Part shown: positions 1 to 7,738 of the stretch, in pieces
Position numbering within the stretch: position 1 is the stretch's first letter
How the letters are laid out: the number at the start of each line of letters is the position of its first letter
NCBI GenBank assembly: GCA_963720515.1
Contig: OY970397.1
Coordinates: forward strand, 2,480,001-2,544,000
Origin: G963720515 sp963720515
GTDB lineage: Bacteria > Actinomycetota > Thermoleophilia > Gaiellales > Gaiellaceae
Direction: 5' to 3'
Length of the DNA stretch: 64,000 nt
The notes under the pieces: model-generated
The model's input: the letters and a program-made list of their open reading frames with translations, nothing else
Told to the model about the DNA's origin: nothing
The model's database searches: none
Translations under genes and position numbers: made by a program

Positions 1-931
1 TGCCCTCGTCGTCCCAGGCGAACGTGCCGAGCCCGCCGGGCGTCGTCGCGTCGGCGGTCACGTTCATGAGCTCGGAGCCGTAACGCAGCGAGCCGAGGTC
101 CTCGACGCCCACCCAGCTCGTCCCCGCGTAGGAGGCCTCGGTCCCGAGGATCCGGTCGAGCTCCGTGGGATGGCCGACGGACTCGTGCATCTGGAGCTGC
201 GTCTGCTCGGAGTCGAGGACGATCGTCGTCACGCCCGAGGGGCAGACGTCGGCGCGGATGAGCGCGAGCGCCTCCTCGGCGACCCGCGGCGCCTCCTCGA
301 CCATGTTCAGCGACTCGACGTACTCCCAGCCGGCCGCCGAGCTCGACCCGCCGTGCGAGGACGGGTAGCTGCGGCTCTGGACGATCCCGTCGGCCACCGC
401 GAGCGCCTCCATCCCGGCGCCGGACTCGAAGAACTCCTGCTCGAGATCGGCGCCGTCCGAGGTGGCGAACGCGCGCCGCTCGCGGAGGGCGCGGACGAAC
501 GTCTGTGTGACGCCGATCCCGTCGCGGGTGAGCGCCTCCTCGGTCCGCAGGCAGAGGTCGATCTTCTCCTCGAGCGGGACGTCGATCGGGTCGCGCTCCA
601 CGGGCGTCGAGTAGCTGCCCGTCATCGGCTCGGCGGGCGCGAGCTCGACCGGGCTGCGTCCTCTTCCCGCGCTCGCGCGCGCGAAGGCGACCGCGCGCCG
701 GGCCGCGGCGGCGGCACCCTCGGTGGAGAGCTCAGGGTGGCACGCGAAGCCCCAGGCGCCGTCCACGAGAACGCGCACGCCGACGCCCTCGGTCTCACCG
801 TCCGTGACGCTCTCGACCTCGCGGTTTCGCGTCGTTGCGCTTTGCGTGCGCCGGGTCAGCGCACGGGCGTCGGAATAGGACGCGCCGGCGGCCAGCGCCT
901 CGTCGACTGCGGCTCGGCAGAGGTCACGCAT
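1..931 (-). CDS. tldD: TldD-family metalloprotease, 3' part beyond the left edge
   Basis: The reading frame enters from the left edge and starts at an ATG whose complement is at 929-931; about 310 residues are visible. A zinc-binding HExxxH motif (MHESVGHPTELD) is encoded near 160-190. This motif is diagnostic of the TldD subunit; the partner PmbA/TldE lacks it. TldD/TldE is a cytoplasmic protease that trims unfolded peptides and modified-peptide precursors. The partner gene, if present, should lie to the left, outside the window. A TAGCCT hexamer sits eight bases upstream of the start, so the mRNA may be leaderless or nearly so. The assignment rests on the motif and on the N-terminal pattern typical of the family; the C-terminal half cannot be judged. 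Confidence 0.85.
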   Translation of the reverse strand, partial: MRDLCRAAVDEALAAGASYSDARALTRRTQSATTRNREVESVTDGETEGVGVRVLVDGAWGFACHPELSTEGAAAAARRAVAFARASAGRGRSPVELAPAEPMTGSYSTPVERDPIDVPLEEKIDLCLRTEEALTRDGIGVTQTFVRALRERRAFATSDGADLEQEFFESGAGMEALAVADGIVQSRSYPSSHGGSSSAAGWEYVESLNMVEEAPRVAEEALALIRADVCPSGVTTIVLDSEQTQLQMHESVGHPTELDRILGTEASYAGTSWVGVEDLGSLRYGSELMNVTADATTPGGLGTFAWDDEG

Positions 932-985
932 GCCCGCGCAGGCTAGCGGTGGCGGAGGGGGTGTGGCACGACGCCTCAAACGGGG

Positions 986-1015
986 TCGACAATTGTTGAC
1001 GCTCGTGGTTAAGAT
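986..1015 (+). promoter_or_regulatory. Promoter of first LVIVD gene
   Basis: A TCGACA hexamer (986-991) lies 18 bases before TAAGAT (1010-1015). Exactly 25 bases follow before the ribosome binding site GGAGGT at 1041-1046, the same distance as in two paralogous promoters. The start of the presumed transcript (ATCGGGGTCCC) resembles the corresponding stretch of the other paralogs. Confidence 0.6.
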
Positions 1016-1054
1016 CGGGGTCCCATCAGGAATCGCCCGGGGAGGTCGCCGCAA

Positions 1055-2821
1055 ATGCCCAGGCCCGTTCGCTTGTTGATCGCGTCCGCGATCCTCGCTC
1101 TCATCCTTCCGACCATCGCCTCCGCCACGCCCACGTGGACGACGAAGTACCGAGGCGGCTGGACGGATCCCTCGCTCTGCCGCGACAACCAGACCAACAC
1201 GAGCTGCGCCGTCGCGCCGCACAGCGCGAACATGGTCCCGGTCGGGGCTCGCCCCGGCGAGCCGGACTGGACGGACACGGAGACCAACAGCGACCTGGTC
1301 TTCCTGGACAACCACGCGATCGCCGCGAGCTACGGGCACTTCCGGGTGCTCGACATCTCGAACCCGGCCGCCATCAACTCGCCGAGCGCGCTGATCTCGA
1401 ACACGTCATGTCCGGGCAGCCAGGGTGACCTCAACATCTTCCGAAGGGGCGGCGTGCAGCTGCTCTTCCGGGCCCAGGAGGGCAACCACAACATCCCGAA
1501 CGGCGATCTCCACCGAACGTGCGAGACTGCCGGCGTCGGCGAGACCGGAGTGGGCTTCGTCGGCCTCACGGTCTTCGACATCCGCGACCTCGCCCATCCG
1601 AAGCCGATCATCGGCGTGCCGACCTGCGGCGGGTCGCACACGATCACGCAGTACTGGAACGACCTCGTGAACAAGCTCTACATCTTCTCGATCGCCGGAG
1701 GAAAGGGGACCTCCGCGCCGCAGTGGGGCCTCGACTGCTCGGCGGGCACCGTGACAGGCGCCCGGATCGACGCGATCGAGGTCCCACTGGACCATCCGGA
1801 GCGCGCGCACATCGTCGGGTACGTCCCGACCGGTGGAACCGCGACCGGCTGCCACGACGTGAACGTCTTCGAGGAGCTCCACTACCTGCTCATGTCGTGT
1901 GCGCAGGGGAGCCTCGCGAGCCTCGTCGACGTCAGCGACGTCGCCAACCCCGAGGTGAAGTGGACGTTCACGTATCCCGGCCTCCAGACCATGCACACGG
2001 GCGACTTCAGCTGGGGCGGCAAGCACGTGTACTTCAACGGCGAGCCCGGCGGCGGCAACGCGGCCCAGTGCAGCTTCGACGACGACGGGATCCTGTACAC
2101 GCAGTTCATCCTCGAGCTCCAGACGGGGAAGCTGGTCGGCCAGCTCCAGGTGCCGCGGCCGCAGGGCTTCCAGACCGGCGCGACCGAGAACTGCACGATC
2201 CACGAGATCAACATGGTCCCGGTCCTCGACCGGAACATCATGGCCGCCTCCTGTTACACGTGCGGGATGATGATCTTCGACCTGACGAACCCGCGCGCGG
2301 CGCGCGAGATCGCCTGGGTCGACCCCGAGACCGCGCCGTCGGCCGCCGACCAGGGGCTTCCGGCCGGAGCGCCCGCGAACGGCTCGGGCTGCTGGACGGG
2401 CTACTGGTACAACGGCTACATGTACTGCCAGGAGCTCGCCTGGGGGCTCCACATCTGGACGACGACCGAGCCGTTCAAGCAGCGCGCGCTCACCTTCACC
2501 GAGCTGAACCCGGAGACGACCCCGAACCGGTTCCGCTGCGTCGTGTCGTTCACGGGCGGCCCGAAGAAGGCGCGGAAGGCGGCCAGGGTGAATGTCAGGG
2601 TTCTCGTGCACGGCGGGCCCGAGGCGCCGAACCAGGCGGCCAAGGGCGTGAAGGCCGTCGTCAAGGCGCCGGGCTTCTACAAGCAGCTCACGACGAGCCT
2701 CGCCGGGACCGCGAGCGTGAAGGTGAAGGCGTCGAAGCGCGGGAAGCTCCAGGTGAGCGTCCCCGAGCTCGAGAACATGCTCGGGTGCGCGGCGCCGGCG
2801 AAGTCGATCAAGCGGAAGTAG
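1055..2821 (+). CDS. Secreted LVIVD-type beta-propeller protein, paralog 1
   Basis: This 588-residue protein starts with a clear Sec signal peptide (basic MPRPVR, a hydrophobic stretch, cleavage after about residue 24). The body consists of repeated LVIVD-like blades, including short motifs such as VFDIRD, LVDVSD and MIFDLTNP, followed by a lysine-rich C-terminal beta-sandwich-like domain from about residue 495. Many cysteines are conserved with the neighbouring paralog, suggesting disulfides in an extracytoplasmic protein. The start is fixed by GGAGGT at 1041-1046. It has its own promoter and is probably monocistronic. The family has no established function. The propeller resembles selenium-binding-protein or quinoprotein-like propellers in general shape only. 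It is the first of three tandem copies, with a fourth near 48-52 kb. Confidence 0.85.
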   Translation: MPRPVRLLIASAILALILPTIASATPTWTTKYRGGWTDPSLCRDNQTNTSCAVAPHSANMVPVGARPGEPDWTDTETNSDLVFLDNHAIAASYGHFRVLDISNPAAINSPSALISNTSCPGSQGDLNIFRRGGVQLLFRAQEGNHNIPNGDLHRTCETAGVGETGVGFVGLTVFDIRDLAHPKPIIGVPTCGGSHTITQYWNDLVNKLYIFSIAGGKGTSAPQWGLDCSAGTVTGARIDAIEVPLDHPERAHIVGYVPTGGTATGCHDVNVFEELHYLLMSCAQGSLASLVDVSDVANPEVKWTFTYPGLQTMHTGDFSWGGKHVYFNGEPGGGNAAQCSFDDDGILYTQFILELQTGKLVGQLQVPRPQGFQTGATENCTIHEINMVPVLDRNIMAASCYTCGMMIFDLTNPRAAREIAWVDPETAPSAADQGLPAGAPANGSGCWTGYWYNGYMYCQELAWGLHIWTTTEPFKQRALTFTELNPETTPNRFRCVVSFTGGPKKARKAARVNVRVLVHGGPEAPNQAAKGVKAVVKAPGFYKQLTTSLAGTASVKVKASKRGKLQVSVPELENMLGCAAPAKSIKRK

Positions 2822-2870
2822 CGAGTCCGGCGGCCGCCCGATCGGCGGTCGCCGGATGCGATCGCGCCTC

Positions 2871-2899
2871 TAGACGCGTCCAGGGCGATGGGTTACCAT
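2871..2899 (+). promoter_or_regulatory. Promoter of second LVIVD gene
   Basis: TAGACG (2871-2876), 17 bases, TACCAT (2894-2899), then 25 bases to GGAGGT (2925-2930), which is 10 bases from the ATG at 2941. Both hexamers and all the distances are identical to those before the distant fourth paralog at 47438-47466. Confidence 0.7.
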
Positions 2900-2940
2900 C
2901 GGGCTCCCTTTCCAGGAGCTTCCCGGAGGTCTGATCGCAC

Positions 2941-4710
2941 ATGCCCAAGCTTCTTCGTATTCTCGTTCCGCTCGCACTTGTGCTTCTTGCACTGCCGTCG
3001 GCCGCGGCTGCGGATCCGACGGACTTCAACAGTGCGCATACCAGTAAGCTCGGCCCGCTCCTTCCGCACACACCGAACTTCGTGTGGCTGAGCTCGACCA
3101 TGGCCAACTCGTCCGTGCTCGGCACCGCTGCGCAGGGCGAGGGCTGGGTCGGCACGAACGGCCAGGCCCTGTCCGACATGGTCTTCCAGGAGGGCCCGAA
3201 CGGACACGACTTCGCCATCTCGGGCGAGTACAACCACTACCAGACGTGGGATTACGGCGACCCGACGGCGCCCACCCGCGTCGGTCCGAACGTCCGGTGT
3301 ACCGGTTCGCAGGGCGACATCATGATCGTCGGCCACCTCATGCTCCGCGTGAACGAGGGCAACCGGAACATCCCGAACGCCGACCTGACGCGTCCCTGCG
3401 CAGTTCCGCAGCCCGGTGAGACGAGCGTCGGCTTCGTCGGCCTGACGATCATCGACGTCAGCGACTGGAACAACCCGAAGCCGATCGTCGGCGTCCCGGT
3501 CTGCAACGGCGCCCACACGGCGACGAAGTACTACAACGACATCGACAACAAGCTCTACGTGATCATGACCCGCGGCGGGACTACGGGCTCGAGCACGCAG
3601 TGGGGCCTCGACTGCTCGGCCGCGGCGCGGCCACAGGGGAGCGTCGACGTCGTCGAGGTGCCGCTCGACCATCCGGAAAATGCGCACCTCGTCGGCTGGC
3701 TCCCGACCGGCGGCACCGGCGGCGGCTGCCACGACATCAACGTCTTCGAGGAGCTCCACCTGATGGCGACCTCCTGCCCGTCGGGCAACCAGGGCAGCCT
3801 CATCGACATCGCCGACATCCGCAACCCGCACGTCCTCTGGACGTTCCAGTACCCGGGCATCCAGACGATGCATACGGCCGACTTCAGCTGGAACGGCCGG
3901 TACATCTACTGGAACGCCGAGCCGGGCGGAGGTACGGGCGCCTCGTGTGAGTACAACGACGACCCGATCCTCTACACGGTCTTCATCGTCGACCGGTTCA
4001 CCGGCAAGCTGCTCGGTCAGTACCACGTGCCGAACGTCCAGGCCACCCTCTCGACGCAGGGCGGCCAGACGATCGAGAACTGCACCGTGCACGAGATCAA
4101 CGAGGTGCCGTTCATCGACCGGAACATCATGACCTACGCCGGGTACCGGCTCGGCGGCGGCGTCGTCGACCTGACGAACCCGCGCGCTCCGCGGAACGTC
4201 GGCTGGTTCGACTTCCCGCCCGGCGAGGCGGATCCGGTCACCGGCGCCTTCGAGCGCAACGGCCTCGGGTGCTGGACGTTCTACTGGTACAACGACAATC
4301 TCTACTGCAACGACATCTCGTGGGGCGTCACGGTCTACACCGTCAACGAGCCGTGGTGGAGGCAGGCGCTCAAGATGAACGAGCTGAACCCGCAGACCAC
4401 CACCTACACGTTCAAGTGCACCGCGACGGTGACCGGCGGGCCGAAGAAGGCCAAGAAGGCCGCCAACGCCACCGTGAACGTGATCGTGGGCAACGGTCAC
4501 GAGATCGAGCCGCAGCCGGCATGGGGCGTCTCGGTCGAGTTCAAGGCGCCAGGCTTCTTCAAGCAGGTGACGACGGGCGAGAACGGCAAGGCGACCGTCA
4601 AGGTCAAGGCGTCGAAGGCCGGCAAGCTCACCGTCCGCACCTTGGACGAGGAGAACCTGAACAGCTGCGCCGCGCCCGCCAAGTCGATCAAGCGCGCAGC
4701 GAAGAAGTAA
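2941..4710 (+). CDS. Secreted LVIVD-type beta-propeller protein, paralog 2
   Basis: This 589-residue protein has the same build as its upstream neighbour: signal peptide (cleavage near residue 24, after SAAAA), LVIVD-type blades (IIDVSDWNNP, LIDIADIRNP, VVDLTNPRAP), conserved cysteine and histidine positions (GGCHDINVFEELH, ENCTVHEIN), and a lysine-rich C-terminal domain ending in a run of basic residues. The central histidine-containing segments are the best conserved between paralogs and may line the propeller face. The start is supported by GGAGGT ten bases upstream. A strong hairpin terminator follows at 4735, so the gene is a separate transcription unit. The substrate is unknown; secretion and disulfides are inferred from the sequence. 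Confidence 0.85.
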   Translation: MPKLLRILVPLALVLLALPSAAAADPTDFNSAHTSKLGPLLPHTPNFVWLSSTMANSSVLGTAAQGEGWVGTNGQALSDMVFQEGPNGHDFAISGEYNHYQTWDYGDPTAPTRVGPNVRCTGSQGDIMIVGHLMLRVNEGNRNIPNADLTRPCAVPQPGETSVGFVGLTIIDVSDWNNPKPIVGVPVCNGAHTATKYYNDIDNKLYVIMTRGGTTGSSTQWGLDCSAAARPQGSVDVVEVPLDHPENAHLVGWLPTGGTGGGCHDINVFEELHLMATSCPSGNQGSLIDIADIRNPHVLWTFQYPGIQTMHTADFSWNGRYIYWNAEPGGGTGASCEYNDDPILYTVFIVDRFTGKLLGQYHVPNVQATLSTQGGQTIENCTVHEINEVPFIDRNIMTYAGYRLGGGVVDLTNPRAPRNVGWFDFPPGEADPVTGAFERNGLGCWTFYWYNDNLYCNDISWGVTVYTVNEPWWRQALKMNELNPQTTTYTFKCTATVTGGPKKAKKAANATVNVIVGNGHEIEPQPAWGVSVEFKAPGFFKQVTTGENGKATVKVKASKAGKLTVRTLDEENLNSCAAPAKSIKRAAKK

Positions 4711-4734
4711 GCGGAAAGGGCTAGTGCGATCAGA

Positions 4735-4770
4735 GGGCCCGCGCTCCCCAGGGAGCGCGGGCCCTTCTTA
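4735..4770 (+). terminator. Intrinsic terminator after LVIVD paralog 2
   Basis: A perfect 14-bp stem (4735-4748 with 4751-4764), two unpaired bases and a T-rich tail (TTCTT) stand between the second and third LVIVD genes. They show that the three tandem genes are transcribed separately. Confidence 0.85.
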
Positions 4771-4782
4771 TGGTCCAAAGGC

Positions 4783-4811
4783 TAGAAACCCGCCGGAGAA
4801 TCCAATACCAT
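4783..4811 (+). promoter_or_regulatory. Promoter of third LVIVD gene
   Basis: TAGAAA (4783-4788), 17 bases, TACCAT (4806-4811). The ribosome site GGAGGT (4847-4852) is ten bases from the ATG at 4863, as in paralogs 2 and 4. The leader is ten bases longer than in the other copies. Confidence 0.65.
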
Positions 4812-4862
4812 CGGCGTCCCCTTTCCAGTGTGCGTTCACGACCTCCGGAGGTCTGCGGGCAA

Positions 4863-6627
4863 ATGACCAAGTTGCTTCGATTCGTCACGCTCCTCGTTGT
4901 CCTAGGCGCAGCGATCCTGGCCCCGTCGGCCAGCGCGCTGCCGGTGCAGACCCCGTACAGCGGTCTCTACTACGGCAATGCGCCGCATAGCCCGAACTTC
5001 ATCTGGCTGAGCTCGCTCGTCGCCCCGAGCGACTGGGTCGCGGGCGCCGCCGAGCCTCACGCGACGCCAACTCCGACGGCGGCATTACCTGAGCGACATG
5101 GCCTTCCAGGGCAACCTCGCGATCGAGGCGTCGTACACCAGTTCCGCGTGCTCGACGTGTCCGATCCGACGCAACCGCAGATGCTTCCGGGCGAGAACCC
5201 ACAGGGCACCTTTTGTCCCGGTGGCCAGGGCGACACGATCGTCGTTCGGGAACCTGCTCTTCCGCGTGAACGAGGGCGGCGGCCGCAATATCCCGAACGG
5301 TGATCTGACCCGGCCGTGCGCCATCGCCGCAGCCAGGAGAGACGAGCGTCGGCTTCCAGGGCCTGACGATCTTCGACTTCACCGACAAGGCGAACCCGAA
5401 GCCGATCATCGGCGTCCCAACGTGCAATGGCGCGCACACGGCGACGAAGTACTACGACGACATCGGAAGAAGCTCTACATGATCATGACCAAGGGGAACG
5501 GGACGGCCTCGAACCCGCAGTGGGGTCTTGACTGCTCGGCGGAGTCGTCCCGGGCGCGCGCGTCGACCTGATCGAGGTGCCGCTGGACCATCCCGAGCAG
5601 GCGCACCTCGCCGGCTTCCTTCCGACCGGCGGCACCGGCGCCGGCTGCCACGACGTGAACGTGTTCGAGGAGCTCCACCTCGTCGCGCTCGCATGCCCCT
5701 CCGGGCAGCAGGCGACGCTCCTCGACGTCATCGGACATCAAGAACCCGGTCGTCAAGTGGACGTTCACATACCCGGGCATCCAGACGATGCACACGGCCG
5801 GCTTTACCTACAGCGGCAAGTACGTGCTCGTGGACGCGGAGCCGGGCGGCGGCTCGGCCGCCGAGTGCGACTTCAACGACGATCCGGTCCTCTACACGCT
5901 CTTCATCATCGACCGGTTCACGGGCACGCTCGTCGGCCAGTTCCACCTCCCGCACCCGCAGGGACCTGCATCAACACCACCGGGAGCGGGCAGGTCGAGC
6001 CGACCTACTGCACCCTGCACGAGCTCAACACGGCCCCGTTCATCGACCGGGACATCGTGGCGAGCTCCTGTTACAACTGCGGGCAGGACATCATCGACAT
6101 CACGAACGCCGGGCGATCGCGCGAGATCGGCTTCTGGGATCCTCCGGAGTACCCCGGCGTCTACGCTGGCCTACCCAGGAAAGAACGGCGCGGGCTGCTG
6201 GACGGGCTACTGGTACAACGACAGCCTCTACTGCAACGAGCTCGACTTCGGCCTCCACATATGGACCGTGAACGAACCGTGGTGGAAGCAGTCGATCACG
6301 CTCGACGAGCAGAACCCGCAGACGATCACGCACCGGATGCGCTGCTCGGTCTCCTACACGGGCGGCCCGAAGCGGGCGAAGAAGGCCGGCAAGGTCACCG
6401 TCAAGGTGAACGTCTTCGGCCCGGCGCACCTCCAGCCCGCCTGGGGCGCGAAGGTGAGCGTCAAGGCCCCCGGCTTCTTCAAGACCATCAGCGCTGGTGA
6501 GAACGGCACGGCGAGCGTCTCCGTGAAGGCCTCGAAGGCGGGCAAGCTCCAGGTGTCCGTGCCCGACCACGAGAACATGCTCGGCTGCTCGGCTCCTTCG
6601 AAGTCGATCAAGCGGGCGGCGAAGTAA
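4863..6627 (+). pseudogene. LVIVD-type propeller protein, paralog 3, broken by about nine frameshifts
   Basis: The start (ATG at 4863, signal peptide with cleavage after SASA), the order of blades and the C-terminal lysine-rich domain all match paralogs 1 and 2. However, the homologous sequence jumps between all three frames about nine times, near 5065, 5140, 5245, 5330, 5466, 5555, 5740, 5965 and 6170. From about 6175 to the TAA at 6627 one frame is intact. The amino-acid sequence on each side of every break stays close to the paralogs, so the changes are single-base indels without accumulated substitutions. The total length (1765 bases) is almost that of an intact copy. This is either a very young pseudogene or a stretch of poor consensus caused by near-identical neighbouring copies. 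The promoter and ribosome site are intact. Confidence 0.8.
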
Positions 6628-6653
6628 GGGCGCGGCACAGGTTCGACGCTCTC

Positions 6654-6719
6654 GAGGGGCGGCTCCACGGAGCCGCCCCTCCTCGTACACGGCGAAGGCG
6701 GCTCCGCGGAGCCGCCTTC
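6654..6719. terminator. Two adjacent hairpins between LVIVD paralog 3 and tRNA-Leu
   Basis: Stem 6654-6664/6671-6681 (GAGGGGCGGCT paired with its complement) is followed by a 26-base perfect palindrome at 6694-6719. Lying between converging transcripts, they can end both the LVIVD transcript and the tRNA transcript. Confidence 0.7.
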
Positions 6720-6723
6720 GTCA

Positions 6724-6808
<85 letters not shown>

Positions 6809-6863
6809 GCGGGTGCGAAGTCTAGCTACGTCCCGATGCCTTGACGCCGTCCGGCGGCCTAGC

Positions 6864-6885
6864 TACTCTGGCGAACATACGTTCC
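6864..6885 (+). promoter_or_regulatory. lexA promoter with SOS box
   Basis: CGAACATACGTTCC at 6872-6885 fits the Gram-positive LexA operator CGAAC-N4-GTTC. It sits just downstream of a TACTCT -10 hexamer (6864-6869), so bound LexA would cover the transcription start. This is the expected autoregulation of lexA. Confidence 0.9.
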
Positions 6886-6908
6886 CTCACAACGGCGAGG
6901 TGGTGGTG

Positions 6909-7547
6909 ATGCTCACGGCCCGGCAGCAGGAGATCTACGAGTTCGTCACGCGGTACGTGGACGGTCACGGCTACCCGCCGACCGTGCGCGAGATCGGCGA
7001 GGAGGTCGGACTGGCGTCGCCCTCGACGGTGCACGCCCACCTCGCGAATCTGGAGCGCGCCGGCTACATCAAGCGCGATCCGACGAAGCCACGGGCGCTC
7101 GAGCTCGTCGGCCGTGAGCGCGGCGGCGGTTCCGCCGCGGCTCAGGTCGACTCGCGGGCGCACGTGCTCCCCCTGGTCGGCCAGATCGCGGCGGGCGGGC
7201 CGCTTCTGGCCGAGCAGAACGTGGAGGATCACCTCGCCGTCCCGGAGCCGCTGTCGTCCGGGGCCGGCGAGGAGTTCCTCCTGCGCGTAAAGGGCGACTC
7301 GATGATCGAGGCCGGGATCCTGGACGGCGACTACGTAGTCGTCCGGCGGCAGCAGACGGCGCGGAACGGCGAGATCGTGGTCGCGTTGGCCGGCGAGGAC
7401 GAAGCGGCCGACGAGGCGACCGTGAAGCGGTTCTTCCGCGAGGACGGCCGCATCCGGCTCCAGCCGGAGAACTCGGCGCTCGAGCCGCTCTTCCCCGCGC
7501 ACGTGCAGGTGCTCGGCCGCGTCACCGGGGTGTTCAGGACCGTCTGA
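6909..7547 (+). CDS. lexA: LexA repressor of the SOS response
   Basis: The protein has 212 residues. The N-terminal winged helix (MLTARQQEIYEF onward, with SPSTVHAHL as recognition helix) binds the SOS box found 24 bases upstream. The C-terminal S24 peptidase domain has the Ala95-Gly96 self-cleavage site (IAAGGP), the catalytic Ser131 (GDSM) and Lys173 (ATVKRFF). RecA filaments trigger cleavage after DNA damage. The start was taken at the ATG at 6909, eight bases after GCGAGG; a GTG at 6900 in the same frame would add three valines. The stop overlaps the start of the next gene by one base (TGATG), so the small zinc-ribbon protein is probably co-transcribed and SOS-controlled. Confidence 0.95.
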   Translation: MLTARQQEIYEFVTRYVDGHGYPPTVREIGEEVGLASPSTVHAHLANLERAGYIKRDPTKPRALELVGRERGGGSAAAQVDSRAHVLPLVGQIAAGGPLLAEQNVEDHLAVPEPLSSGAGEEFLLRVKGDSMIEAGILDGDYVVVRRQQTARNGEIVVALAGEDEAADEATVKRFFREDGRIRLQPENSALEPLFPAHVQVLGRVTGVFRTV

Positions 7548-7738
7548 TGGGCGTGATCGCGCTCAACCGGACGCTCGAGCAGGAGCTCTTCGCGCTCGCG
7601 CGCGGGGCGAGCCTCGAGTGCCTCGCCTGCGGCGAGTTCGTGCTCCACGCGGGCGGCGTGATCGCCTGCCCGGAGTGCGGGTCGCGGCTCGAAGGGGTGG
7701 TCGCGGATGTCCGCGCGATCGACGCGCGCGCGTCGTAG
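7547..7738 (+). CDS. Small zinc-ribbon protein
   Basis: This 63-residue protein has two CxxC knuckles (CLAC and CPEC) about 17 residues apart, the spacing of a zinc ribbon. The ATG overlaps the lexA stop codon (TGATG), so its translation is coupled to lexA and it should be induced by the SOS response. The final base lies next to the stop codon of the convergent acetyl-CoA synthetase gene with no gap. No named family was recognised. A nucleic-acid or protein-binding accessory role is plausible but unproven. Confidence 0.75.
   Translation: MGVIALNRTLEQELFALARGASLECLACGEFVLHAGGVIACPECGSRLEGVVADVRAIDARAS

Noticed and set aside
2830..2856. Possible hairpin after LVIVD paralog 1
   Set aside because: The pairing (GCGGCCGCC with GGCGGTCGC) is imperfect and lacks a T tail; it is too weak to list as a terminator.
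2893..4500. 535-codon open frame on the minus strand
   Set aside because: It is antisense to LVIVD paralog 2, with the arginine/valine/aspartate-rich composition typical of GC-rich shadow frames. The same holds for long shadows at 24471-26948, 30119-32620 and 48654-51737.
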